A DNA stretch of 64,000 nt from the NCBI RefSeq assembly GCF_014206975.1, contig NZ_JACHOU010000021.1:16361-80360 (forward strand), written 5' to 3'. The position numbers and the translations under genes were made by a program. The stretch is from Aminobacter aganoensis. GTDB taxonomy: Bacteria; Pseudomonadota; Alphaproteobacteria; Rhizobiales; Rhizobiaceae. The notes under the pieces are model-generated. The model saw only the letters and a program-made list of their open reading frames with translations. It searched no databases and was not told the origin of the DNA. Of this stretch, positions 24,384 through 33,859 are shown one piece after another (within the stretch, counting starts at the first letter, position 1; every line of letters starts with the position of its first letter).

Positions 24384-25265
24384 ATGATCATGCGGCGGCG
24401 TCTGGTCGAGGACGAGCAGCTTCTCCGGTTCCGGGCGCGCGGCGGCGACATGGCGGCGCGCGACTCGCAAGACCTGATGGCCTGGCCGTTCTTCTCGCTG
24501 GCGAAATCCCGCCGCATCACGCCGATCGACTTTCACATGGGCAACATCTCCATACGCGTCGAGGCCACGCTCGAGCACGGAATGGCGACCATTTGGGATG
24601 CCGACATCCTCATCTGGGCTGCCAGCCAGATCGTCGACGCCCGTGACAAGGGCTTGCTTACCTCGCGGCTGATGGCCGCCACGCCCTATGAGATCCTGAC
24701 CTTCATCGGCCGCGGCGATGCCGGACCGAACTACGATCGGCTGAAGGCGGCGCTCGACCGGCTGCAGTCGACGACTGTCGCGACGTCGATCCGACAGCCG
24801 TCCGAGCGCCGCCGCCATCGGTTCTCCTGGATCAACGAATGGAAAGAGCGGCTGGACGGCGACGGGCGGCCGCTCGGCATCGAGCTGATCCTGCCGGACT
24901 GGTTCTATTCCGGCGTTCTCGACGACGCGCTGATCCTGACTATCGACCGAGAGTATTTCGATCTCACGGGCGGTCTCGAACGCTGGCTCTACCGCCTGGT
25001 GCGCAAGCACGGCGGTCGGCAGGCTTGGGGATGGAGCTTCGATCTTCGCCACCTTCATCTGAAATCGGGCAGCCTCTCGCCGCTCAAGCGCTTCGCCTTC
25101 GAGCTGCGCGAGATCGTCCGTCGCCAGCCGCTGCCGGGCTACAGGCTCGCGCTGGCCACCGACCCGAACGGCCGCCAACGCCTCACCTTCCGCCCCGATC
25201 CGAACAATCCGACAGGCAGCAGGACGGGCACGCGCCCGACACGCCGTCGTTCGAGCCGACTGTGA
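24384..25265 (+). CDS. repA: RepA-type replication initiator
   Basis: A 293-residue plasmid-type replication initiator protein A: RDSQDLMAWPFFSLAKSRRITPIDFH at the start, AATPYEILTFIGRGDAGPNYDRLKAALDRLQSTTV (winged-helix 1), then LTIDREYFDLTGGLERWLYRLVRKHGG (winged-helix 2). Iteron-like repeats lie just downstream. Such genes are often called hypothetical in ICEs but their fold and site context suggest the excised circle can replicate. The ATG at 24384 is preceded by GGAGA. It belongs to the rdfS transcript. Confidence 0.82.
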   Translation: MIMRRRLVEDEQLLRFRARGGDMAARDSQDLMAWPFFSLAKSRRITPIDFHMGNISIRVEATLEHGMATIWDADILIWAASQIVDARDKGLLTSRLMAATPYEILTFIGRGDAGPNYDRLKAALDRLQSTTVATSIRQPSERRRHRFSWINEWKERLDGDGRPLGIELILPDWFYSGVLDDALILTIDREYFDLTGGLERWLYRLVRKHGGRQAWGWSFDLRHLHLKSGSLSPLKRFAFELREIVRRQPLPGYRLALATDPNGRQRLTFRPDPNNPTGSRTGTRPTRRRSSRL

Positions 25266-25281
25266 GGTTCCTGTGGACATG

Positions 25282-25346
25282 CCCGTGCTATCAGGAACCG
25301 CGACTCCCGTACTATCGGGAACCGGATTCCCGTACTATCGGGAACC
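25282..25346 (+). repeat. Three iteron-like direct repeats, putative oriV
   Basis: The 18-mer CCCGTACTATCGGGAACC occurs at 25306-25323 and 25329-25346, and with two changes at 25282-25299 (CCCGTGCTATCAGGAACC). Spacing is 24 and 23 bases, about two helical turns, as expected for initiator binding sites. Two hairpins follow: GGGAATCC-TTC-GGATTCCC (25406-25424) and an 11-bp-arm repeat GGAAACAAGTT (25481-25515). A frame running through the repeats is judged non-coding. Confidence 0.65.
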
Positions 25347-25405
25347 CAAATCCGACCCGAAGCCCGGGGCTGCGGGCAGTTGCGGGCGTCCTAACTTTAC
25401 TAACC

Positions 25406-25424
25406 GGGAATCCTTCGGATTCCC
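25406..25424 (+). terminator. Hairpin downstream of repA
   Basis: Perfect 8-bp stem GGGAATCC with a TTC loop. No T-run, so it may be an origin structure instead of a terminator. Confidence 0.4.
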
Positions 25425-25480
25425 TCTAACGCGGCAGGCGGTTTCCGCGCCCTGTGGACGCACGCAGTTTCCGAGACACC

Positions 25481-25515
25481 GGAAACAAGTTGCACCTTTT
25501 CGGAAACTTGTTTCC
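25481..25515. repeat. Inverted repeat in the putative origin
   Basis: GGAAACAAGTT and its exact complement are 13 bases apart, and additional GTTTCC or GGAAAC copies surround them (25467-25472, 25502-25506). These could be extra protein-binding sites of the origin or of the downstream operon. Confidence 0.4.
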
Positions 25516-25592
25516 GACGATTGGCGAGGGCGGCACATGCGCACCCGCGATCGGCGAGCCGCCATCATTCCCAAAATCAACGGAGCAAAGCC

Positions 25593-26105
25593 ATGACGAG
25601 GCGCGATCGCCTGCATCCTGGCAGGGCACCGGGGTGGGATGACGACGACCTCACCGATGTCGAGCTGGTGTGGGTCAGGAAGCGGATCGAGAACTACATC
25701 CGCTTCGGCCACGTGGCGGCGAAGCGGACGCTCGACCGCAGCCGCCGCATCGTCTCCTTCACGCCGGGCAGCGTTTTCGGCTTCGTGCGCTGGACGGCGA
25801 ACGACTTTGGCACAATCGCCTCGCGCATCGATATATTGCGCGCGGTCGAGTCGGGCGAGCGCTGCTCGACCGTCGCCTATGTGCGGCCCGGCGCCGACAT
25901 CCTGCTCACCGTGAGCGGCTGGCCGAATGTCGAGAAGGTGCTTCAGGTCATCGACCAGATCGAGGCGCTCGGCATCGACGCGGCCGATGCCTCGCCCGAC
26001 CACTGGCGGCACGTTCACAGCCGCTTCGCCGTCCGCGAGACGCCGCGGCCATATAGCCGTCAGCGTCACGAGGCCTGGCTTCTGCGCCGGCGGATCGAGC
26101 CATGA
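25593..26105 (+). CDS. DUF2840 domain protein
   Basis: A 170-residue DUF2840 protein: TDVELVWVRKRIENYIRFGHVAAKRTLDRSRRIVSFTPGSVFGFVRWTANDFGTIASRIDILRAV, then WPNVEKVLQVIDQIEALGIDAADASPDHWRHVH. The family is confined to conjugative-element clusters between repA and traF and has no known activity. The ATG at 25593 is preceded by CGGAGCAAAG. Its stop overlaps the start of traF (ATGA). The longer frame upstream reaches into the origin repeats and was not used. Confidence 0.85.
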   Translation: MTRRDRLHPGRAPGWDDDDLTDVELVWVRKRIENYIRFGHVAAKRTLDRSRRIVSFTPGSVFGFVRWTANDFGTIASRIDILRAVESGERCSTVAYVRPGADILLTVSGWPNVEKVLQVIDQIEALGIDAADASPDHWRHVHSRFAVRETPRPYSRQRHEAWLLRRRIEP

Positions 26106-26698
26106 GCGCGCGCCGGGTTATCGCCGTCACCATGCTCGCTGGCACGGCGATGATCGCCGTTCCCACGTGGGCCGTATTCCGGCCGCGCCTCATTTGGAAT
26201 GCCTCCGCCAGCGTGCCGATCGGCCTGTACCGCGTCGAGCCGATCGGTGGCGTCGACGTTGCCGATCTTGTCGTGGTCATGCCGCCCGAGCCGCTGGCGG
26301 CTTTCCTGTCGGAGCGCGGCTACCTGCCGCGCGGCGTGCCGCTGATCAAGCGCGTGCTGGCGCTCGCGGGTACGGAAGTCTGCCGGCGTGGCGCGGAGAT
26401 CGTCGCCTATGACGTGACCTACGGCCGCGCGCGCGAGCGCGACAGTCGCGGCCGCAAGCTGCCGGAATGGCAGGGTTGCGCCGTGGTCTCGGAAGGCGAG
26501 GCCTTCCTCATGAACTGGGACGCCGCCCACAGCTTCGACAGCCGCTATGTCGGCCCGCTGCCGATCGCCTCGATCGTCGGCCGGGCGGTCCCCGTCTGGA
26601 TCGCTGACGACGCCGATTCCGTCACCGCTTCGCCGGCGACGCCGCTCAGCACGCCACCCAAATCGCACTTCCATGCCAACGAAAGGAACGCGCCATGA
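26102..26698 (+). CDS. traF: TraF-like S26 signal peptidase for conjugation
   Basis: A 198-residue member of peptidase family S26. There is one N-terminal membrane segment (about 7-27), then NASASVPIGLYRV with the nucleophile Ser (S35 or S37), and RGVPLIKRVLALAG with the general-base Lys K83. A later WDAAHSFDSRYVGPLP completes the fold. In IncP-type and rhizobial systems TraF matures and cyclises the TrbC pilin, whose gene is at 33.9 kb. The gene overlaps its neighbours on both sides by four bases. Confidence 0.88.
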   Translation: MSARRVIAVTMLAGTAMIAVPTWAVFRPRLIWNASASVPIGLYRVEPIGGVDVADLVVVMPPEPLAAFLSERGYLPRGVPLIKRVLALAGTEVCRRGAEIVAYDVTYGRARERDSRGRKLPEWQGCAVVSEGEAFLMNWDAAHSFDSRYVGPLPIASIVGRAVPVWIADDADSVTASPATPLSTPPKSHFHANERNAP

Positions 26699-27021
26699 GC
26701 AGGATAGGCACATTCACTCGCAACGATGACGGCTTCTTCGGCAACATCCGAACGCTCACCCTCGATGTGAAGCTCTCCATTCTGCCGGCCGAGAAATCGG
26801 ACGCGGAGAACGCGCCGGACCATCGCATCTTCTGCGAAGGCCTCGAAGTTGGCGCTGCGTGGAACCGCACCGGCGAGAAGGCCGGCCTGTGGCTGTCGGT
26901 CGCCGTCGACGACCCGACCTTCGTGCAGCCGCTACGGGCGCGGCTGTTCGAGGCCGACGCCGAGAAAGGCACCTGGACCCTGCATTGGGACCGGCTGTCG
27001 AAGCGCGACGAACGGGCTTGA
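26695..27021 (+). CDS. DUF736 family protein, second copy
   Basis: A 108-residue DUF736 protein starting MSRIGTFTRNDDGFFGNIRT and containing APDHRIFCEGLEVGAAW. It is clearly diverged from the copy at 19.1 kb and is a true paralogue, since it is longer and embedded in the transfer operon between traF and the transglycosylase. Function unknown. Start overlaps the traF stop by four bases. Confidence 0.88.
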   Translation: MSRIGTFTRNDDGFFGNIRTLTLDVKLSILPAEKSDAENAPDHRIFCEGLEVGAAWNRTGEKAGLWLSVAVDDPTFVQPLRARLFEADAEKGTWTLHWDRLSKRDERA

Positions 27022-27172
27022 AGCCATGCGCTCACCGCGATCCTGCCGGTCCGATCCCTCAATCCCCTTGATCGATCGAACGCCGATCAATCCCCTCGAC
27101 CCGATCGCCCGTCGGGCGGCCGACGCGCGCAGCGAAGCTCAAGGGCGGCGGCCTGTTTTCCGGGTGACCGTG

Positions 27173-28096
27173 ATGTCTTCCGATTATGCCCGTCCGGAAA
27201 ACTGCGGCCGCCGGCGAAGCCTTGCCCTTGAGCAAAGCGAGCACGGTGGCAGGCTGACGGCGCATCGGATCGGTGCACCGCACGCGGTCCTGCTGGTCGT
27301 CATCGTGTTGTCGGCGTCCATCGCGACGTGCTCGGCATACGCCGAGCCTGCGCTTCGGTCTCCTACCGGGCGCGTCGCCAATGCCACGCCACCGGCTTAT
27401 CCGTGGTCAGCGCACGTGGCAGAAGCGGCAAAACGCTTCGCTATTCCCGAGCGCTGGATACGCGCTGTGATGTTGGTCGAGAGCACCAACGACATGCGCG
27501 CCGTGTCGCCCAAGGGCGCGGTCGGCCTGATGCAGGTCATGCCGGCGACCTGGCAAGAACTGCGCGCCAAGCATGGTCTCGGCGACAATCCGTTCGAGCC
27601 TCGCGACAATATCCTGGCCGGCACGGCCTACCTGCGTGAGATGCTCGACCGCTTCGGCAGGAAGGGTTTTCTCGCCGCCTACAATGCCGGCCCGAGTCGT
27701 TACGAGCAGCATCTCACGACCGGTCGGCCCCTGCCGCGTGAGACGCTCGACTACGTCGCGAAGCTCATGCCGATCATCGACGGCACGGCGGCCGTGCCGT
27801 CAGGGACGCGCCGGTCAGCCGTCCATCACGATGCGCGTCGCTCGCCGATCTTCGCGCAGCTCGGCGACAGCGGTAACGCTGATCGAACGCGTGCCGAGCA
27901 CGGCTCGAATGAACATTCGGACAACGTGTTCATGCTGGTCGGTAAGCCGGACGATCCGCCAAAGGAGAGCGATACGGTGTCCGACCTGACGGCGATCGAG
28001 CCGCCGGCTGCTCGCGCCTCCAACGATTCCGGCGTGGTTGCCCGAACCAATGACGGCAGCCTGTTTTTCCGCCGTTCCGCGGATTCGACGCCATGA
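27173..28096 (+). CDS. Lytic transglycosylase of the conjugation system
   Basis: A 307-residue secreted peptidoglycan hydrolase. It has an N-terminal hydrophobic export segment (about 36-56, PHAVLLVVIVLSASIAT then a SAYAEP cleavage-like site). The SLT domain follows: FAIPERWIRAVMLVESTND with the catalytic Glu, SPKGAVGLMQVMPATWQELRAKHGLGDNPFEPRDNILAGTAYL and AAYNAGPSRY. It would open the cell wall for the Trb channel (VirB1 role). The exact start is uncertain: I used the ATG at 27173 (GTG at 27170 is adjacent); longer frames overlap the DUF736 gene. Confidence 0.85.
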   Translation: MSSDYARPENCGRRRSLALEQSEHGGRLTAHRIGAPHAVLLVVIVLSASIATCSAYAEPALRSPTGRVANATPPAYPWSAHVAEAAKRFAIPERWIRAVMLVESTNDMRAVSPKGAVGLMQVMPATWQELRAKHGLGDNPFEPRDNILAGTAYLREMLDRFGRKGFLAAYNAGPSRYEQHLTTGRPLPRETLDYVAKLMPIIDGTAAVPSGTRRSAVHHDARRSPIFAQLGDSGNADRTRAEHGSNEHSDNVFMLVGKPDDPPKESDTVSDLTAIEPPAARASNDSGVVARTNDGSLFFRRSADSTP

Positions 28097-28342
28097 CAAG
28101 CGCTTTGGGCGTCAATCGCGCTCCGGCCTGTGCCGGCGCGCTGTGTTCGGCGGGTGGGAGGGCCGCCGAGGGAACCGAGGAGGAGAGGCAGGATAAAGGG
28201 CCGCGATGTGCGGCTCGGTCGGTTGGCGGTTTTGCAGGGGTTTGCATCTCGATTTCGCGATGTGCGGAACAGCCCATGCGAGGTGCGCCATGACGATTTC
28301 CGCAATGTTTCCAATGAACTTTGCACATCGCAAGGAACGGTG
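28097..28342. other. Intergenic region before the relaxase, candidate oriT
   Basis: The minus strand contains TATCCTGC at 28188-28195, matching the YATCCTG-Y nick consensus of IncP-type origins. It lies 150 bases upstream of a VirD2-like relaxase gene. Direct repeats GCGATGTGCGG occur at 28204-28214 and 28257-28267. No gene is evident. The assignment as oriT is inferential. Confidence 0.4.
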
Positions 28343-30082
28343 ATGGGGAAGGACGACGATTTCCGCGTCAGGCCAGGCCGCATCCGCTCACGCAGCGCCG
28401 AGCGAGCCCGGCCGTTCGTCCTGCAGGCGCTTGCATCCGCGCAACGCGCCGGCGGACGGATCACGCGACAGGGGCGGATCGTCTCGCCGCGCGCCTCCAC
28501 ATTCGGCCGTGGCCGCTCCGCAAGCATCCGCGCCAACCGCCTCATCACCAGCCGCTCGCGCGGCGCGATGGTCAAGGCCCGCGTCGTGCGCCAGCAGAAA
28601 TGGGCGACGCCTCTGTCGGCGCATCTGCGATATCTTCGCCGTGACGGCGTGACAAAGGACGGGGCCAAGGCCCGCATGTTCGGCGAGGAGACCGACGAGG
28701 CCGATCACGATGCCTTCGCGGATCGCTGCAAGGACGATCGCCATCATTTCCGCTTCATCTTCTCGCCCGACGATGCCGTTGAGCTTGGAGACCTTAGAAG
28801 CTTCGCCCGTGAGCTGATGAGCGACATGGAAGGCGATCTCGGCGCCAAGCTCGACTGGATCGGCGTCGACCACTGGAACACCGAGCATCCGCATATCCAC
28901 ATCATCGTGCGCGGCGTGACGGAGGGCGGCGAGAACCTGGTTATCTCACGCGACTACATTCGTCAGGGAATGCGCGACAGGGCAAGCGACGTGCTGACCC
29001 AGACGCTCGGGCCGCGAACCGATCTCGACATCCGTCGATCCATCGAAAAGCAGGTTGAGAACGAGCGCTGGACACAGCTCGATCGGCAGATCCAGCGGGA
29101 CGCCGACCGAAACGGGATCATTGACGTCGCGCTCGCGGCCGACAAGCCGCCCGACGAATACCTGACGCTCAAGGTCGGCCGGCTGCGCAAGCTCGAAAGC
29201 CTTGGCCTCGCCACCGCGATCGGCCCTGGCCAATGGATCATGGTCGAAGAAGCCGAGTCGACCCTGCGCGCGTTGGGAGAGCGTGGCGACATCATCAAGC
29301 GCCTGCATCGCAGCCTGACAGAACACGGTCTCGACCGGGAGGCGGCGAGCTATGTTCTCTCGGCGGAGGAGATCCACACGCCAGTCGTCGGCCGGCTGCT
29401 GGAGCGTGGTCTGCACGATGAGCTGTACGGCTCGGCCTACGCGATCGTCGACGGTGTCGACGGCCGCACCCACCACATTCGCTTCAATGATCTTGATTCC
29501 ACCGGCGATTCCCCGGCCGGCTCGATCGTCGAGCTGCGTCGGTATGAAGACAGGAGCGGACGGGAGCGCGTCGCACTGGCTGCGCGCTCCGACTTCTCGC
29601 TCGCAGATCAAATCCACGCCGATGGCGCGACCTGGCTCGACAGGCAGCTCATCGCCCGCCAACCGGCCAATTTCGGCGAGGGCGGTTTCGGCCGGGAGGT
29701 GAAGGAGGCGCTCGACGCCCGCACCGAGCATCTGATCGAGGAGGGCCATGCCCGTCGTGCCGGCCAGCGAATCGTGTTCGCGCGCAATCTGCTCGCCACG
29801 CTGCGCGAGCGTGAAGTCGACGCGCTGGGGCAGCGCCTTGCGACCGAGACCGGCCTGCCGTTTGTGAAGGCGACGGAGGGCGATACCTTGTCCGGCATTT
29901 ACAGCCGACGGTTCTCCCTTGCGTCGGGCCGCTTCGCCATGATCGACGATGAGCTTGGCTTCCAGCTCGTGCCTTGGTCGCCGTCGATCGAGAAGCATCT
30001 CGACCGACATGTCTCAGGCTTCGCGCGCGCCAATGGCGGCGTCGAATGGTCGCTGGGGCGCAAGCGGGGACTCGGCCTGTAG
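28343..30082 (+). CDS. rlxS: VirD2-like relaxase with DUF3363 domain (RlxS-like)
   Basis: A 579-residue relaxase that would nick oriT and lead the strand into the recipient. The basic N-terminus precedes a relaxase domain with RHHFRFIFSPDDA and the metal-binding histidines in DHWNTEHPHIHIIVRG (about H182, H184 and H186). The catalytic Tyr is probably among LVISRDYIRQGMRDR. The C-terminal half is the DUF3363 region. I chose the ATG at 28343; the reading frame is open to 28130, but that would cover the putative oriT. The symbol follows ICEMlSymR7A usage. Confidence 0.87.
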   Translation: MGKDDDFRVRPGRIRSRSAERARPFVLQALASAQRAGGRITRQGRIVSPRASTFGRGRSASIRANRLITSRSRGAMVKARVVRQQKWATPLSAHLRYLRRDGVTKDGAKARMFGEETDEADHDAFADRCKDDRHHFRFIFSPDDAVELGDLRSFARELMSDMEGDLGAKLDWIGVDHWNTEHPHIHIIVRGVTEGGENLVISRDYIRQGMRDRASDVLTQTLGPRTDLDIRRSIEKQVENERWTQLDRQIQRDADRNGIIDVALAADKPPDEYLTLKVGRLRKLESLGLATAIGPGQWIMVEEAESTLRALGERGDIIKRLHRSLTEHGLDREAASYVLSAEEIHTPVVGRLLERGLHDELYGSAYAIVDGVDGRTHHIRFNDLDSTGDSPAGSIVELRRYEDRSGRERVALAARSDFSLADQIHADGATWLDRQLIARQPANFGEGGFGREVKEALDARTEHLIEEGHARRAGQRIVFARNLLATLREREVDALGQRLATETGLPFVKATEGDTLSGIYSRRFSLASGRFAMIDDELGFQLVPWSPSIEKHLDRHVSGFARANGGVEWSLGRKRGLGL

Positions 30083-30242
30083 CGAGCCTCCGCCCTGAAG
30101 GATCGAGGGCCGTCCGAGGGTCCAAACCGCAGCGCGTTAGTCTTTTCAGGTCGCAGCACGATCGATACGATTTCGTCCTTGCCCTGATCTTACCCCGGCA
30201 CCCTCTCTTCACACTCCGACCCTTTCGTCCGGGGAGACGCGC

Positions 30243-32234
30243 ATGTCCGCTACACGCATCCTTTGGGGACAGATCCTCATCGTCCTGACCATCGTGCTCC
30301 TGACCACATGGGGCGCGACGCAGTGGACGGCATGGCGGCTAGGGTTTCAGGCGCAGCTCGGCTCGCCCTGGTTCGAGTTGGGCGGTTGGCCGGTCTATCC
30401 GCCGCCCGCCTTCTTCTGGTGGTGGTATTTCTTCGACGCATATGCGCCGTGGGTGTTCTACGAAGGCGCTGCCATCGCGGCCTCCGGCGGGATCATCGCG
30501 ATCGTCATCGCCATCATGATGTCGGTGTGGCGGGCACGCGAGGGCAGGAACGCCGAGACCTTCGGCTCGGCCCGCTGGGCCACGAGACAGGAAATCTCTG
30601 CTGTTGGGTTGCTCGGCCCGGACGGGGTGGTGCTCGGCCGCTTCGAGCAGGACTATCTGCGTCACGACGGGCCGGAGCATGTGCTCTGCTTCGCCCCGAC
30701 CCGCAGCGGCAAGGGCGTCGGGCTGGTCGTGCCGTCACTGCTGACCTGGCCGGGCAGCACGATCGTCCACGATATCAAGGGGGAAAATTGGGAACTGACC
30801 TCCGGCTGGCGTTCGCGCTTCGGCCGCGTTCTTTTGTTCGATCCGACCAATGCGGCGTCAGCCGCCTACAACCCGCTGCTGGAAGTCCGGCGCGGCGAAT
30901 GGGAAGTGCGCGACGTGCAGAACGTCGCCGACGTGTTGGTCGATCCCGAAGGCTCGCTCGAGAGGAGAAATCATTGGGAGAAGACCAGCCACGCGCTGCT
31001 GGTGGGCGCCATCCTGCATGTGCTCTACGCCGAGCAGGACAAGACGCTCGCCGGCGTGGCGAACTTCCTGTCCGATCCACGGCGACCGATCGAGAAGACC
31101 CTGCGCGCCATGATGCTCACGAAGCACCTCGGCGAGGCAGGACCGCATCCCGTCGTGGCGTCGGCCGCGCGCGAGCTGCTCAACAAGAGCGAGAACGAGC
31201 GAAGCGGCGTGCTCTCTACCGCCATGTCCTTCCTCGGTCTCTACCGCGATCCGGTCGTGGCCGAGGTGACGTCACGCTGCGAGTGGCGTATTGCCGACAT
31301 CGTGGAAGGGGACCGGCCGACGACGCTCTATCTCGTCGTGCCGCCGTCCGACATCTCCCGCACCAAGCCGCTGATCCGGCTGGTGCTCAATCAGATCGGC
31401 CGAAGGCTGACGGAGGATCTGCACGCGAAGGAGAGGCGACAGCAGCTCCTCCTCATGCTCGACGAGTTCCCGGCGCTTGGCCGTCTCGACTTCTTCGAAT
31501 CCGCGCTCGCCTTCATGGCCGGCTACGGCATCAGGAGTTTCCTCATCGCGCAATCGCTCAACCAGATCGAGAAGGCCTACGGACCGAACAACAGCATTCT
31601 GGACAACTGTCATGTGCGCGTTAGCTTCGCCACCAATGACGAGCGCACGGCCAAGCGTGTATCGGATTCGCTTGGCACTGCCACCGAGCTGCGCGCCATG
31701 CAGAACTACGCCGGTCACAGATTGGCGCCGTGGCTCGGCCACATCATGGTCTCGCGCCAGGAGACGGCGCGGGCATTGATGACGCCGGGTGAGATCATGC
31801 AGCTTCCGCCGTCGGATGCGATCGTGATGGTGTCTGGCATGTTTCCGACCAAGGCGAAGAAGGCCCGCTACTTCGCAGACCCCCGACTTGCAGAACGCGT
31901 ACTTCCTCCGCCGAAACCGGACAAGATGGCGACGCCTCCGCGGCCGGACGACTGGAGCGAATTGCCGGTGCTCGCCGTCCCCGATGCTCCGGCGCGATCC
32001 AAGGACAGGCACAATGCCGAGGAGGGCGACCCGGCCAATGCCGGCATCCGCCGCGAGCCGGACCTGCCAGAGCATGAGGATATCCAGCCCAGAAAGTCTC
32101 CCCAGTTCGAGTTCGATCTCGACGCGGACGAGCCTGACGACGACGCGGCAACGCGACGGCGCGCGCTCGACCGCACGATGCGGCAGGTGGCGCGACAGGC
32201 GTCGATGGATCGCAACGATGGCATCGAGCTTTGA
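30243..32234 (+). CDS. traG: TraG/VirD4 type IV coupling protein
   Basis: A 663-residue coupling protein with two N-terminal membrane segments (about 7-24 and 75-96). Walker A PTRSGKG lies at 152-158, Walker B LLLMLDEFPALGRL in the middle, and FLIAQSLNQIEKAYG and CHVRVSFATND after it, as in the TraD/VirD4 family. It links the relaxase-DNA complex to the Trb channel at the inner membrane. A 160-base gap separates it from the relaxase gene. The C-terminal 90 residues are acidic and poorly structured. Confidence 0.93.
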   Translation: MSATRILWGQILIVLTIVLLTTWGATQWTAWRLGFQAQLGSPWFELGGWPVYPPPAFFWWWYFFDAYAPWVFYEGAAIAASGGIIAIVIAIMMSVWRAREGRNAETFGSARWATRQEISAVGLLGPDGVVLGRFEQDYLRHDGPEHVLCFAPTRSGKGVGLVVPSLLTWPGSTIVHDIKGENWELTSGWRSRFGRVLLFDPTNAASAAYNPLLEVRRGEWEVRDVQNVADVLVDPEGSLERRNHWEKTSHALLVGAILHVLYAEQDKTLAGVANFLSDPRRPIEKTLRAMMLTKHLGEAGPHPVVASAARELLNKSENERSGVLSTAMSFLGLYRDPVVAEVTSRCEWRIADIVEGDRPTTLYLVVPPSDISRTKPLIRLVLNQIGRRLTEDLHAKERRQQLLLMLDEFPALGRLDFFESALAFMAGYGIRSFLIAQSLNQIEKAYGPNNSILDNCHVRVSFATNDERTAKRVSDSLGTATELRAMQNYAGHRLAPWLGHIMVSRQETARALMTPGEIMQLPPSDAIVMVSGMFPTKAKKARYFADPRLAERVLPPPKPDKMATPPRPDDWSELPVLAVPDAPARSKDRHNAEEGDPANAGIRREPDLPEHEDIQPRKSPQFEFDLDADEPDDDAATRRRALDRTMRQVARQASMDRNDGIEL

Positions 32235-32240
32235 CCGGCG

Positions 32241-32699
32241 ATGAAGAAAAAGCGGCTCTCGGCCTATCTCGATTCCGACGTGATGAACGCGCTTGCCGAC
32301 TACGCGGCCAAACGCGACGTATCGCTGTCGCTGATCGCCGAGGCCGCCATAGCTTCCTTTCTGTCGCCAGACGCAACAGAGCGGAAGGAGGCCGCGATCA
32401 CCCGCCGCCTCGACCAGCTCGACCGTCGCATCCAGCGCGTGGAGCGCGACATCGGCATCGCCACGGAGACGATGGCATTGTTCGTGCGGTTTTGGCTGTC
32501 GGCCACGCCGGCGCTGCCCGAATCCGTCCAGGCCGAGGCGCGTGCTAAGGCACAGCAGCGCTATGACGGTTTCGTCGCGGTGCTCGGCCGCCGATTGGCG
32601 AAGGGGCCGAAGCTCAAGCAGGAGATCGCCGAAGAAGTGCCGGCAGCGCCTCGTGCCGACGAGGATGATTCGACTGCCAGACCATCGACCGCAGGCTGA
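32241..32699 (+). CDS. CopG-type ribbon-helix-helix protein
   Basis: A 152-residue protein starting MKKKRLSAYLDSDVMNALADYAAKRDVSLSLIAEAAIASFL, a complete RHH DNA-binding unit. It continues with a long helix (RRLDQLDRRIQRVERDIGIATETM) and a C-terminal region with a short hydrophobic stretch. It is a standard companion between traG and trbB in this type of operon, probably a local repressor or relaxosome accessory protein. Confidence 0.85.
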   Translation: MKKKRLSAYLDSDVMNALADYAAKRDVSLSLIAEAAIASFLSPDATERKEAAITRRLDQLDRRIQRVERDIGIATETMALFVRFWLSATPALPESVQAEARAKAQQRYDGFVAVLGRRLAKGPKLKQEIAEEVPAAPRADEDDSTARPSTAG

Positions 32700-32848
32700 A
32701 CCGTAACGCCAAAACCGAATCCCGCAGGTCATTTCACGCCGCAGCATGACGGCCTCGACATGCTTGTTGCCATAGCCGGAGTCCTGCCTCTTCTACTCAT
32801 CCCCGTTCGCGGCGCGGTGCCGCGCGTCATCACAGGACGGGGACAATC

Positions 32849-33859
32849 GTGGCATCCCACCACCTTCACCACGGCAGGGAAGCGGTCTCGCGCGGAGCGC
32901 GCATGCTGCGCACCGCGCTCGGTCCCGCCATCGCGTCTTATCTCGAAGATCCCGCGATCGTCGAGGTGATGCTGAACCCGGACGGGCGGCTCTGGGTCGA
33001 CCGGCTGCGCGAGGGACTCGTCGCTACCGACGATATGCTGATCGCAGCCGACGGCGAGCGGATCGTGCGGCTAGTCGCGCACCATGTCGGAGCCGAGGTG
33101 CATGCGGGCAGCCCGCGCGTGTCGGCCGAGCTGCCGGAGACCGGCGAGCGGTTCGAAGGCCTGCTCCCGCCTGTCGTGACCGCGCCGACTTTCGCCATCC
33201 GCAAGCCGGCGGTCGCGGTGTTCACGCTGGCCGACTACGTGGCCGCCGGCATCATCGTTCAGTCCCAGGCCGACGTGCTGCGGCTCGCGGTCGAGAGGCG
33301 GAAGAACATCCTGGTCGCCGGCGGCACGTCGACCGGGAAGACGACGCTGACCAACGCGCTGCTGGCGGAAGTCGCGAAGACCTCGGACCGTGTGGTGCTG
33401 ATCGAGGACACCCGTGAGCTGCAGTGCGCCGCGCCGAACTTGGTCGCGCTCAGGACCAAGGATGGCGTCGCCTCGCTGTCCGATCTCGTGAAATCGTCTC
33501 TCCGTCTGCGCCCCGACCGCATTCCGATCGGCGAGGTGCGGGGTCCTGAAGCGCTCGATCTTCTCAAGGCCTGGGGCACCGGCCATCCGGGCGGCATCGG
33601 CACGATCCACGCCAACACGGCGATCGGCGCTCTGCGTCGTCTCGAGCAACTCGTGCAGGAGGCCGTCGTCACGGTGCCCCGCGCGCTGATCGCAGAGACT
33701 ATTCAACTCATCGCCGTTCTGGCCGGCCGCGGCGCCGATCGCCGCCTTGTCGAGATCGCCCTTGTCGAAGGGCTCGATCCGGCGACCGGCGACTACCGCA
33801 CGCTCAACGCCCAGCTCGAATCCGATCCAAAATCCCTTCCGACAGGAGAAGAAGAATGA
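32849..33859 (+). CDS. trbB: TrbB, VirB11-type secretion ATPase
   Basis: A 336-residue hexameric ATPase for T4SS assembly. It has an N-terminal domain ([19 protein letters not shown]), Walker [10 protein letters not shown] near residue 160, the Asp box [10 protein letters not shown], and the His box [15 protein letters not shown]. Start is GTG at 32849 with GGACGGGG upstream. The stop overlaps the trbC start by four bases. First gene of the trb operon; the 149 bases before it (32700-32848) show no other gene. Confidence 0.93.
   Translation: MASHHLHHGREAVSRGARMLRTALGPAIASYLEDPAIVEVMLNPDGRLWVDRLREGLVATDDMLIAADGERIVRLVAHHVGAEVHAGSPRVSAELPETGERFEGLLPPVVTAPTFAIRKPAVAVFTLADYVAAGIIVQSQADVLRLAVERRKNILVAGGTSTGKTTLTNALLAEVAKTSDRVVLIEDTRELQCAAPNLVALRTKDGVASLSDLVKSSLRLRPDRIPIGEVRGPEALDLLKAWGTGHPGGIGTIHANTAIGALRRLEQLVQEAVVTVPRALIAETIQLIAVLAGRGADRRLVEIALVEGLDPATGDYRTLNAQLESDPKSLPTGEEE

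Noticed and set aside
23853..25280. 475-residue minus-strand frame across rdfS and repA
   Set aside because: Opposite two well-supported genes and rich in Arg; typical shadow.
25273..25596. 107-residue frame through the iterons
   Set aside because: The repeated translation (PVLSGT) is the direct consequence of the 18-bp repeats, with no family match or ribosome site.
31272..32747. 491-residue minus-strand frame across traG
   Set aside because: Shadow of traG and the CopG-type gene.
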